Part shown: piece after piece, positions 56,358-64,000 of the stretch
How positions within the stretch are numbered: the stretch's first letter is position 1
Layout of the letters: each line of letters opens with the position of its first letter
From: Gammaproteobacteria bacterium
GTDB lineage: Bacteria > Pseudomonadota > Gammaproteobacteria > JABHGC01
Assembly (NCBI GenBank): GCA_027077805.1
Contig: JALWTS010000035.1
Location: 103,187 to 167,186, forward strand
Direction of reading: 5' to 3'
Length of the DNA: 64,000 nt
Made by a program: the position numbers and the translations under genes
The notes under the pieces: generated by a model
The model's database searches: none
What the model saw: only the letters and a program-made list of their open reading frames with translations
Told to the model about the DNA's origin: nothing

Positions 56358-59095
56358 CGCAATATTTTGGTTCCCAAGGCTTATTTATAAAAGCGTTTCA
56401 ACCGCTACAAGTTCAATTAAATCAGCAGGCAAAAGATTTATGGAACAACGCTGAACGTAAATTTTCACCTTGGCTAATAAAATGCGGTAAAGGCAGTTCA
56501 CAATATTTAGACTATCCAGATATATCACTATATCGACATTGTATGGATGTTGCCATTTTATCTAGTTATTTATTTATACACGCTTGGCAACAACAAAAAA
56601 TACCTAATCTAACGCCAGATGATGAAAAACAGGCAGAACAACGACTCAAACAACTTTTTGCCATTAGCTTCAGTCATGATGCTGATAAATATACAGATTC
56701 AAAATCACAAAGTCCAAGCCTTGAAGATGTCAATCAAGTTCATCAAGACTTAAATATAATAGAATGGGCGAATCTTGACAGTACCACACTTCACGCCCTA
56801 GTCAGCCGAGTAGAATCAAGAGGTTTAGGGAATGTATTACTTTCTAACACACCTAGCAATGACTTAAGAAAACTCGCTGAAATGGTACAAATTGCCGATA
56901 AATTATTATCTATCGCTAGTCGTAAGAGTTATACTGCATTTTTATCTGAATATAACCTACGATTAAAGCAATTACATAATGATTATGGTATTCCTAAACA
57001 ACCGTTAAAACTATTAACAGTCAACAAACATCCTATTATTTTACATTATCTATTAGGTCAAATTACAGATGATTTATATGAACAAGGCATTTTGCCATTA
57101 ATTGCCCAAATATCAGGAGAACAATTATGGGTTAGCCTACCTGAAAATTATGATTTAGCATCGACTATCAATAAATTACAAAAGCAACTATCAGAAGAAT
57201 ATCCAACAATTAAACGTAACCAAACCAATGGTACAACAACAATTAATTACATTTATAATATTCTAACTTTAGTTGATACTATTATTGAACCCGATCAATT
57301 CAATCCTTTATTTTTGGTCATCCATAAAGAAGATTGGGAGATTGCTAATGCTTATATTCAAAGCTGGGCAGGTGAAATTGGCGACTTATCTTTACCAGAA
57401 CCTAAAGAAAACCAGAAGATCCGATTAGCCGTTACTCCAAATTCAGAACATAATTTTCCAATACGTTACCATTATGCACTTGCTATATCTGCTAGTTTAA
57501 GCATTGGTGCAGATAAATCAGAATTTGAAAGTCGAATTTCCACACTTAAACAATATTATCCTGATGCGTTTAATTTTTTAAACCAACATTTTTTAGATAA
57601 CCCACTATGGCAAATGAATAGGCATAGTCAACAAACTCTCATTGCGATGCAACTGTCTAAAACTATTCCCATGGAAAAACAAGCACTTTATGAACTTATT
57701 GAATTACTAAAACTCCCCTTTCCTGAACCACAAGAAGATTTAGGTGTTATCCAAATTATTAATAATCTAAGACAACAATGTGGTTTAACCCCCTCTGAAC
57801 AATCAGACTTAGTAGAACCTTATACATTTGATCAAAAATGGGGCTATTGTTTACTTTCAGGCGAACCTAGTCAAACGAAAATTGAGACCAAACTTAATCT
57901 AATCGCTATTAAGTCATCTGCTTTTTCAGATCGATTTGGACATAAAAAAAGCCTGTGGAGTCCAAAAGGGAATAACTATATTTCAGAGGCAGTAAAAGTA
58001 CAAGAACGCTTAATGAGCAACCTTGCTTCTCAAACAAAAATAGCAAGAGATAAACGCTTTCAATTAATTGCAATGCCAACTCGACATATTATTAAATCAG
58101 TTAATAATTCTAGTTTTAATAAATTTACACTCATTAAATCTTACGATGCCATCACTTATAAACAAGCGACATGGATGCGGGTATTACCTTGGAATACTGA
58201 TATTGATGATAGTTACCATATACTGCTTGAACCTATAACAGATACTAAAATTGACAAAATCATTAACCACTTACTCAGATTAGCAATGTTAGCACTACAA
58301 AGCGGGGATGCTATCCATGTATTTAACTCGAAACAATATGATAATAAAGGTGCATTATTTTTTGAGCCTATGCCTGCACTATTAAAAATACTATTTCAAG
58401 ATTTAATGTCATCCACAGAACCTTATGTGATAAGACGAGATAAATTAAAAACACTTATTATTCGTTTAGATGTGATTAAAAATTTATTTTCAAGAAAAAA
58501 ACAGTTTGATGCCTTACCTTGGCTTGCAAAATATGGTTGGTGGACAGTGGCATGGGCAACTTATAAGGAAAAACCGACAAAATTTAACGGTAACTATTTA
58601 GCCAATCTAAGTTGGCAAGATTTAATTAACAAGATGCAACAGGAGTACAATATGACTGAAACCATTGATATTAGCATAGATAACTTAGCGTATCTCGCTT
58701 CAAGAATTCAACGAAAACCTAACTCACAAAGCGAAAGTGTTAAAACTTTAGCCTTAACGACAGCACTTAATAGTTATCAAGAAGGTGAAAGACGACAACG
58801 ACAATCCCAAGAAATTATTGCGGCAATGGCAAATCAAGTAGCCAGTTATCTTTCAAGAAGAGAGCAATATATTGGAAGTGAAGAAGGTGGCAATTATAGC
58901 CAGCGTTGTGAAAGATTTGCTCAAGCAGTTTATGAATTTGTGAAACAAAATGATACCGATCAACAACCCTTTGACGCAAGATTTCAACGCTTTATGTTAG
59001 CTGCCTATACCCATTTATTTATTAAACATACGGAACAATACAATAAAGAACGTAAAGCTGAAAAATCAACTCATAACCAAACAGACAAGGAATAA
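56348..59095 (+). CDS. cas10d: Type I-D large subunit Cas10d with N-terminal HD nuclease
   Basis: The ATG at 56348 follows GGAGG by six bases; an upstream in-frame start would sit deep in cas6. The product of about 915 residues has an HD domain at its N-terminus: His64 (LYRHCMD) and His110-Asp111 (SFSHDADKY), with a later His (LHALVSR) and Asp (IADKLLS). These are the nuclease residues that Cas3 carries in other type I systems. No GGDD cyclase motif is present, so cyclic oligoadenylate signalling is not expected. The last 147 residues form the small-subunit domain with its own start (see Cas11d). Confidence 0.9.
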   Translation: MDITQYFGSQGLFIKAFQPLQVQLNQQAKDLWNNAERKFSPWLIKCGKGSSQYLDYPDISLYRHCMDVAILSSYLFIHAWQQQKIPNLTPDDEKQAEQRLKQLFAISFSHDADKYTDSKSQSPSLEDVNQVHQDLNIIEWANLDSTTLHALVSRVESRGLGNVLLSNTPSNDLRKLAEMVQIADKLLSIASRKSYTAFLSEYNLRLKQLHNDYGIPKQPLKLLTVNKHPIILHYLLGQITDDLYEQGILPLIAQISGEQLWVSLPENYDLASTINKLQKQLSEEYPTIKRNQTNGTTTINYIYNILTLVDTIIEPDQFNPLFLVIHKEDWEIANAYIQSWAGEIGDLSLPEPKENQKIRLAVTPNSEHNFPIRYHYALAISASLSIGADKSEFESRISTLKQYYPDAFNFLNQHFLDNPLWQMNRHSQQTLIAMQLSKTIPMEKQALYELIELLKLPFPEPQEDLGVIQIINNLRQQCGLTPSEQSDLVEPYTFDQKWGYCLLSGEPSQTKIETKLNLIAIKSSAFSDRFGHKKSLWSPKGNNYISEAVKVQERLMSNLASQTKIARDKRFQLIAMPTRHIIKSVNNSSFNKFTLIKSYDAITYKQATWMRVLPWNTDIDDSYHILLEPITDTKIDKIINHLLRLAMLALQSGDAIHVFNSKQYDNKGALFFEPMPALLKILFQDLMSSTEPYVIRRDKLKTLIIRLDVIKNLFSRKKQFDALPWLAKYGWWTVAWATYKEKPTKFNGNYLANLSWQDLINKMQQEYNMTETIDISIDNLAYLASRIQRKPNSQSESVKTLALTTALNSYQEGERRQRQSQEIIAAMANQVASYLSRREQYIGSEEGGNYSQRCERFAQAVYEFVKQNDTDQQPFDARFQRFMLAAYTHLFIKHTEQYNKERKAEKSTHNQTDKE
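58641..58645 (+). promoter_or_regulatory. Internal Shine-Dalgarno site for cas11d
   Basis: AGGAG lies within cas10d coding sequence, followed by TACAAT and then an in-frame ATG at 58652. The quality and spacing match the best gene starts in the window, which makes chance unlikely. Confidence 0.75.
58652..59095 (+). CDS. cas11d: Predicted small subunit Cas11d, translated from inside cas10d
   Basis: ATG at 58652 is in frame with cas10d (codon 769) and lies seven bases after a full AGGAG (CAGGAGTACAATATG). It would give a helical protein of 147 residues (MTETIDISIDNLAYLASRIQ, ending in a charged tail), the size of Cas11-type small subunits. Independent translation of Cas11d from the 3' end of cas10d is established for the Synechocystis type I-D system. 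Here it is inferred from the internal ribosome site and matching position. Confidence 0.8.
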   Translation: MTETIDISIDNLAYLASRIQRKPNSQSESVKTLALTTALNSYQEGERRQRQSQEIIAAMANQVASYLSRREQYIGSEEGGNYSQRCERFAQAVYEFVKQNDTDQQPFDARFQRFMLAAYTHLFIKHTEQYNKERKAEKSTHNQTDKE

Positions 59096-59099
59096 AATC

Positions 59100-60131
59100 A
59101 TGAAACCAGAACTATTCGATCAATTAGAAACTAATTATTATCAATCTCATACTTTCGCAAAATCTGCCTTTGATATACCGACATTACCTAAAGCCCAATG
59201 TATTGTTATCCCTGTTATTCGAGAATCCATTGGCTCATTATTAATTCGCAATAATGATTCTGATATGGTAACAGATATTTATCTTGCCAATCAGTTACGA
59301 GTTAGAATGATTGCATCTAAAACTAAAGGAGTTGAGCGTCGTCGAGGTTCTCAAATTTTGCGTTCATTAGATTTAGGAGGCAAAGCCCCTACCAACAAAA
59401 GTTATATTCCAGCAAATACCAAAGCAAGCGAAGTATTTGATCTAAACACCTTTGTTTTTGGTGATTCTGCTAATACCTCAGATAGTAAAATTTGCCCAGT
59501 ACATTCCGCTGTATTGTATAGCGATGCCATCTCCATCCAACCCAGCAAACTGATTATTGATGATGTTTTCCGCCAAGGCGGTATTTCAGACGAATTTGTC
59601 AGCTTTGATGCTGAAACTAAGAAAAATAGCAGTAATATTTTCACAACCCGTTCAGTATTACCCAATAGTTTGTTCATACAATCCCTCGTTATTACAGGTA
59701 ATAGAATAACGAGAGCAGCCTTAGATCATTTATTATTATCCATTGGATTAACAGGAGCCTATGGTGGTGCCACAGCAACCACAGGAACTAATCTAAAAAC
59801 ACATTTTGTTGGATTATATTGGGGTGGTTTTGAACGTGCAATCAACGCTCCGAGTGAAATGTTACAGTTAATTGCTGAACAACAGCAAGCTAATGTAACA
59901 AATATTATTACTGATTTGAATAACGCTTATTGCAATAACTACCCTAATCATATACTCACTGATGAGTTAAATGCTTATATTAAAAATCTTATCAAAAATT
60001 TTGAAGATAATGACAAAGCATTAATTGAGCGCTATCAACAAGCCAGTCAAGGAGTAGCAAAATTATTTGATAAATGGTTTGGTTATGGTAATGAAAAAAA
60101 ATCCAAAGCAAAAGCAGGGAATCAATCATGA
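59100..60131 (+). CDS. csc2: Type I-D backbone protein Csc2 (Cas7-like)
   Basis: The protein of 343 residues begins four bases after cas10d. It shows Cas7-type features of Csc2: RRRGSQILRSLDLGG early, a middle region NSLFIQSLVITGNRITRAAL (about 194-213), and GLTGAYGGATATTGTNLKTH (about 220-239). Several Csc2 copies coat the CRISPR RNA in the I-D surveillance complex. Its end overlaps csc1 by four bases. Confidence 0.9.
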   Translation: MKPELFDQLETNYYQSHTFAKSAFDIPTLPKAQCIVIPVIRESIGSLLIRNNDSDMVTDIYLANQLRVRMIASKTKGVERRRGSQILRSLDLGGKAPTNKSYIPANTKASEVFDLNTFVFGDSANTSDSKICPVHSAVLYSDAISIQPSKLIIDDVFRQGGISDEFVSFDAETKKNSSNIFTTRSVLPNSLFIQSLVITGNRITRAALDHLLLSIGLTGAYGGATATTGTNLKTHFVGLYWGGFERAINAPSEMLQLIAEQQQANVTNIITDLNNAYCNNYPNHILTDELNAYIKNLIKNFEDNDKALIERYQQASQGVAKLFDKWFGYGNEKKSKAKAGNQS

Positions 60132-60766
60132 CTACTCAACTTGATAGTATTCCAATTGAAGCCACAGTATTAAGTCCATTTTATTATCACGGCTTATATG
60201 CAATGGATGGCAGTGCGACCCATCCTGATATTATTACTGATACCAGTATTTTATTTGCATTACGTTCAGTATTTGGACTCGCGCCTATGTTACCAAGAAG
60301 CACGCCGAATTATCAGCAAGATATTATGGCAATGCCTTGGCGTTCTTCATTATTAACTGGGGAGGGAAATTTGACCCTCCCTGCTATTCGACATTCAATC
60401 GATGTCGAACGTGAAGGTGGTTACAGCATTAAATTACAAAAAGATATGGCATCAGGCTACTTCAAGAAAACCTTTTTTGTGCATGAAGTAGATGTTGGTG
60501 CTAAATATTCAGGATTGTTAATAGGATTAAATCCATTCAAATATTTGCATACAAAAGAAATCGTATTGAGAATTGGTGTACGTCGTTTAGGAATGCTTAA
60601 AATTATCCCCAAAAAATTAGTTTCACCTTTACATCTTAATACAGCCACTGCAAAACTTTTTCAAAGAAATATTTCAGAACAATATCGTATTTTAGATACG
60701 ATTCGAGTCAGTCAGGCATATTCCCTAGAAAATGCCACAAATGAATTAAAACAATGGTTTCTTTAA
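60128..60766 (+). CDS. csc1: Type I-D Csc1 (Cas5-like)
   Basis: The protein of 212 residues starts in the csc2 stop (ATGA). It contains the Csc1-like LSPFYYHGLYAMDGSATHPD near 14-33 and RRLGMLKIIPKKLVSP later. Csc1 is the Cas5-type RAMP that holds the 5' handle of the CRISPR RNA. Assignment rests on position between csc2 and cas4 as well as on sequence. Confidence 0.88.
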   Translation: MTTQLDSIPIEATVLSPFYYHGLYAMDGSATHPDIITDTSILFALRSVFGLAPMLPRSTPNYQQDIMAMPWRSSLLTGEGNLTLPAIRHSIDVEREGGYSIKLQKDMASGYFKKTFFVHEVDVGAKYSGLLIGLNPFKYLHTKEIVLRIGVRRLGMLKIIPKKLVSPLHLNTATAKLFQRNISEQYRILDTIRVSQAYSLENATNELKQWFL

Positions 60767-60793
60767 TCACTTTTATATTGCTTGGAACAAAGT

Positions 60794-61363
60794 ATGGACA
60801 TACTATCACATCATCATATTCAAGAATTTGTGCAAACCATAGAAAGCTATCAAATCAATGGTTTGTTATTTCAACATATTCTATTATGCCATACTCGAAC
60901 TTGGCTTCACTATCACAAAATAGACTGTGCCCACCTAAACCGACATATGCAAAAAGGTATTTTACTACATGAAATTAGCTACCAAGGTATGCCTCAAACA
61001 AATCAACACTGTGGCATCCCTGCCGATTTAATCAATTGGAAAAAAAAAGAAATCAGTGAAGTAAAACATAGCCGTTCCAGAGAAGATGCAACTATCTCTC
61101 AATTGCTATACTATCTTGCACTAATCAGTTTCAATACTCAAACCTTATGGCAAGGTTTACTACGTTATCCAAAATCGAAACGAACCAAAAAAATTACTTT
61201 AAATTTAGATAACTTATCACAACTCTCTCATCATCTGATGCAAATAATTAATATTATCAAACAAGCAACACCTCCCCAAAAACAAGAAAAATCTTTATGT
61301 AGACATTGTTCTTATTCAATCTTATGTTGGGGAAACTCTACTGAAGATTATGATTACTATTAA
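60794..61363 (+). CDS. cas4: CRISPR-associated exonuclease Cas4
   Basis: I use the ATG at 60794; a TTG at 60782 is the alternative. The product of about 189 residues has the RecB-type nuclease motifs GIPADLINW (Asp78) and ISEVKHSRSR (Glu89, Lys91), and a helix with Gln in TISQLLYYLALI. Cys32 plus the C-terminal CRHCSYSILC make the four-cysteine iron-sulfur site. Cas4 trims prespacers and selects those next to the correct PAM. Nine bases precede cas1. Confidence 0.92.
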   Translation: MDILSHHHIQEFVQTIESYQINGLLFQHILLCHTRTWLHYHKIDCAHLNRHMQKGILLHEISYQGMPQTNQHCGIPADLINWKKKEISEVKHSRSREDATISQLLYYLALISFNTQTLWQGLLRYPKSKRTKKITLNLDNLSQLSHHLMQIINIIKQATPPQKQEKSLCRHCSYSILCWGNSTEDYDYY

Positions 61364-61372
61364 GGAATCAAT

Positions 61373-62350
61373 ATGGAAACACTTTATTTATTAAGTAATA
61401 CTAAACTAAACCGATGCAACAACACCATTAAAATCACTACTACATCAGGTATCAAAAAAAGTTTTCCTGTAGAAACACTTAAACATATTATTGTCATTGG
61501 TTCAGCAACATTTAACAGCGAGTTATCATCATTTTTAGGAAAAAATAATATTAGAGTATCGTTTTTAGATTACTATGGCAATTTTTCATCTTCCATTGAA
61601 CCTTGTAATAGAACTCAATCAGGAGCAGTACATTTAGCACAAGCAAAATGGATTTTAGATGATAATAAACGTTTATTAGTTGCAAAAAAAATCATATCCG
61701 TTGCATTACATAATATTATTAACAATCTCAAATATTATCTTTATCGGGGCTATAAAAAATTAGAACCCAACATCAAAAAAATGTTAAATTATAAAACTGA
61801 TTTAGTAAAAGCGACTTCGATTGAACAAATGATGGGATATGAAGGACAAAGCCGACAAACCTACTATGCGAGTTGGCGTATTATTAACCCAAAACTAACA
61901 ATTGAAAAACGTACCAAACGACCACCCACAGATCAAATTAATGCCCTACTTTCTTTTTTAAATTCCCTAACTTATAGTTTATGTAAAAACGAATTATCTA
62001 AAACCCATTTAGATACAAGCCTAAGCTTTATTCATGCCCCAACCCAATCCAGAGCGTCATTATCTTTAGATATAGCTGAAATTTTTAAACCAATATTAGC
62101 TGATAAAATCATATTCCGACTTTATAACAAAGATATTATTCATAACTCTGATTTTGATCAACATGAAAATGCTTGTTTATTAAACGAAAAAGGACGAAGA
62201 AAAATTATTGAATTATTCAGAAAAAAAACTGATCAAGAAAAAATTCATGAGTTTACAGGTTATCGATCATTAATTCTAAAAGAATGTTATCAATTAGAAG
62301 CCTATTTACTAGAATTATCTGAATATAAACCTTATATCCAAAGGATTTAA
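61373..62350 (+). CDS. cas1: CRISPR integrase Cas1
   Basis: The protein of 325 residues is a full Cas1. The metal-binding residues are Glu157 (MMGYEGQSR), His221 (SFIHAPTQSRASLSLDIAEI) and Asp233/Glu236 in the same block. With Cas2 it inserts new spacers at the leader end. AAGGA precedes its ATG. Cas2 follows after two bases. Confidence 0.96.
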   Translation: METLYLLSNTKLNRCNNTIKITTTSGIKKSFPVETLKHIIVIGSATFNSELSSFLGKNNIRVSFLDYYGNFSSSIEPCNRTQSGAVHLAQAKWILDDNKRLLVAKKIISVALHNIINNLKYYLYRGYKKLEPNIKKMLNYKTDLVKATSIEQMMGYEGQSRQTYYASWRIINPKLTIEKRTKRPPTDQINALLSFLNSLTYSLCKNELSKTHLDTSLSFIHAPTQSRASLSLDIAEIFKPILADKIIFRLYNKDIIHNSDFDQHENACLLNEKGRRKIIELFRKKTDQEKIHEFTGYRSLILKECYQLEAYLLELSEYKPYIQRI

Positions 62351-62352
62351 TA

Positions 62353-62631
62353 ATGTATGCCATTATTTGTTACGATGTTCCAGCGAAACGTACTAATTTA
62401 TATAGAAAACATTTACTAAAATACCTAATAGCCACCCAAAATAGCGTATTTTCAGGTGATATCACACAATCTTTATATGAAAAAATGCTAAAAGAACTAG
62501 ATAGAATAAGAAGCAAAGATGATTCATTATTATTTATCACAACTAAAAATCGACATAATATTCAAGTCAATGTCATACAAAATGGTATCATTGATAAAGA
62601 CGAAAGCCACCTTGGAAGTGGTATATTATAG
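62353..62631 (+). CDS. cas2: CRISPR-associated protein Cas2
   Basis: This 92-residue ferredoxin-fold protein starts MYAIICYDVPAKRTNLYRKH, with the conserved Asp8 after the first strand, and matches Cas2, the structural partner of Cas1 in spacer integration. It is the last gene of the rightward operon and is followed by the leader and array. Confidence 0.95.
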   Translation: MYAIICYDVPAKRTNLYRKHLLKYLIATQNSVFSGDITQSLYEKMLKELDRIRSKDDSLLFITTKNRHNIQVNVIQNGIIDKDESHLGSGIL

Positions 62632-62817
62632 AACCCATTTGAAACCTTTTTATTGGCAATAATGGAAAAAAGACAATAACAAAGAAAAAAGTTTTTAATA
62701 CTTCAACCACCTATGTATCTGAATACTACAAAGTACGAAGTAAATTTTGAAGACTTTAGCATGAAAATATTCTATAATAACTATAGTAGTATCGTAAATG
62801 CTCTTTAAAATTAGGGG
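62632..62817 (+). promoter_or_regulatory. CRISPR leader with candidate promoter
   Basis: These 186 AT-rich bases separate cas2 from the first repeat and contain no gene. A perfect TATAAT lies at 62773-62778. The best upstream match is TTGAAG at 62747-62752, spaced 20 bases, so the promoter is tentative. The leader ends in a run of four G just before repeat 1. Confidence 0.65.
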
Positions 62818-64000
62818 GTTTCAGTTTCCTATTAGGAGTAGCAAGGCAATTAGTGATTACATAGAATCAAAACAGGATACGTTTCAGTTTCCTATTAGGA
62901 GTAGCAAGAATGCGTATGAATCACGAAATTACACACGAAAGACAGTTTCAGTTTCCTATTAGGAGTAGCAAGTCACGCTGTACCTGATTCTTGGCAGTGC
63001 GTTCTTCGGTTTCAGTTTCCTATTAGGAGTAGCAAGTGCGACTTCTATCTAATGTATTATAGTAGTCTTTTGGTTTCAGTTTCCTATTAGGAGTAGCAAG
63101 AACTTATCTCAGAACTAGCTAAAATTGAGATTGGGAGTTTCAGTTTCCTATTAGGAGTAGCAAGATCGTCGTTCTCAACTTTATAAAACACTTTTCTGAA
63201 GTTTCAGTTTCCTATTAGGAGTAGCAAGTGCCTGTGTTTTTAATGAGGGTAGAAAATCAACAGGGGTTTCAGTTTCCTATTAGGAGTAGCAAGAAATTCT
63301 GTAAAATAGTCAAAGATTATTGATCCATTGTTTCAGTTTCCTATTAGGAGTAGCAAGATTAAAATCAAGAGATGGTCAACCACTAAGGAACACGTTTCAG
63401 TTTCCTATTAGGAGTAGCAAGAAATTAAAGATACTGTTGTTTGTGGCTCAATTAATGTGTTTCAGTTTCCTATTAGGAGTAGCAAGAAATTTGCACCACA
63501 AACCGCAATTGACTTATTAAAAGGTTTCAGTTTCCTATTAGGAGTAGCAAGTTGGGCAATTATGGAAGTATGTTTGTAATGATGTTTGTTTCAGTTTCCT
63601 ATTAGGAGTAGCAAGAAAATATTTTAGGGTTTGATTTGCCAAAGTTGCGACGTTTCAGTTTCCTATTAGGAGTAGCAAGATGTTAAGACAGATCAGCTTG
63701 CAGAATTGAAAACAGAGTTTCAGTTTCCTATTAGGAGTAGCAAGACTAACAGTTTCGCATCCTTGAGGCGTTCCAAGATCGTTTCAGTTTCCTATTAGGA
63801 GTAGCAAGTCATCAGTTACGCTGCCAGAAGTAATACTTACTGAGGTTTCAGTTTCCTATTAGGAGTAGCAAGCTGCTGTTGGTGGCGATATAAACCAATC
63901 TGTGTTTGGTTTCAGTTTCCTATTAGGAGTAGCAAGTCATCAGTTACGCTGCCAGAAGTAATACTTACTGAGGTTTCAGTTTCCTATTAGGAGTAGCAAG
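62818..64000 (+). CRISPR. Type I-D CRISPR array, 19 repeats and 18 spacers, continuing past the window
   Basis: The 28-base repeat begins GTTTCAGTTTCCTATTAGGA and ends GTAGCAAG. All 19 copies read identically. Spacers are 35-37 bases. A stem TCCT/AGGA with an ATT loop lies in the repeat; the eight bases after it (GTAGCAAG) would be the 5' handle of mature CRISPR RNAs. Spacers 16 (63809-63844) and 18 (63937-63972) are identical. The final repeat ends exactly at base 64000, so the array probably goes on. Short frames across it are repeat artefacts. Confidence 0.98.

Noticed and set aside
56348..59095. A type III (Csm/Cmr) reading with cyclic oligoadenylate signalling, because of the Cas10-like protein
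   Set aside because: No GGDD cyclase motif, no CARF-domain protein nearby, and csc1, csc2 and Cas3' are present, which define type I-D.
63320..63520. Plus-strand open frame across the array
   Set aside because: It is made of repeat units and spacers; the recurring peptide is only the translated repeat.

Overview
The window looks like the chromosome of an AT-rich gammaproteobacterium. The clearest taxonomic signal is gene order: recA-recX-alaS-lysC-csrA-tRNA-Ser(GCU)-tRNA-Arg(ACG), lptF-lptG facing pepA-holC-valS, pcnB-folK-panB-panC, and radC beside rpmB-rpmG and dut are all typical of that class. Low GC, a Hanks-type kinase, sulfatase-modifying-factor (FGE) domains, a caspase-like protein and a CRISPR type otherwise best known from cyanobacteria and archaea suggest a Thiotrichales/Beggiatoa-like lineage. 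That placement is inference.

Layout. 1-7 kb: a caspase-like/FGE protein cut by the window edge, galT, an ankyrin protein, an AI-2E family membrane protein, a LysR regulator and a DUF302 protein. 7-24 kb: mostly housekeeping genes (pantothenate and folate synthesis, poly(A) polymerase, LPS export permeases, leucyl aminopeptidase, Pol III chi, ValRS, a PAS histidine kinase, mobA, tRNA-Met), plus a membrane-anchored coiled-coil/FGE protein and a PfkB-Rieske pair. 24-28.5 kb: rpmB-rpmG, radC, dut, proS and a PilZ protein, with two decayed genes (an RND efflux remnant and a small broken ORF). 28.5-34 kb: a phosphate-transport group (NptA-like Na/Pi transporter with PhoU domain, small basic protein, Pit transporter) followed by a porin. 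34-41.3 kb: six exported proteins on the minus strand (CsgG-like lipoprotein with a peptidoglycan-binding domain, FlgT/LPP20-like proteins, TPR lipoprotein) opposite a transmembrane Ser/Thr kinase. 41.3-52.8 kb: two tRNAs, csrA, lysC, alaS, recX, recA, an OmpA protein, pncC, an MlaC-like protein and mutS.

52.8-64 kb is a complete type I-D CRISPR-Cas locus. The Cas3' helicase and a WYL regulator are read leftward. cas6-cas10d-csc2-csc1-cas4-cas1-cas2 are read rightward from a divergent promoter region. They are followed by a leader and an array of 19 repeats that runs off the window end. The HD nuclease domain sits in Cas10d. The 3' part of cas10d holds an in-frame ATG behind a strong Shine-Dalgarno site, which would produce the small subunit Cas11d separately. 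Spacers 16 and 18 are identical. Cas1/Cas2/Cas4 should acquire spacers, Cas6 process the transcript, Cas10d/Csc2/Csc1/Cas11d form the surveillance complex, and Cas3' unwind the target.

The most interesting items are the rearranged I-D locus with its internal small-subunit start, the CsgG/FlgT-like envelope cluster facing a Ser/Thr kinase, and the caspase-like protein that has apparently lost its catalytic His.
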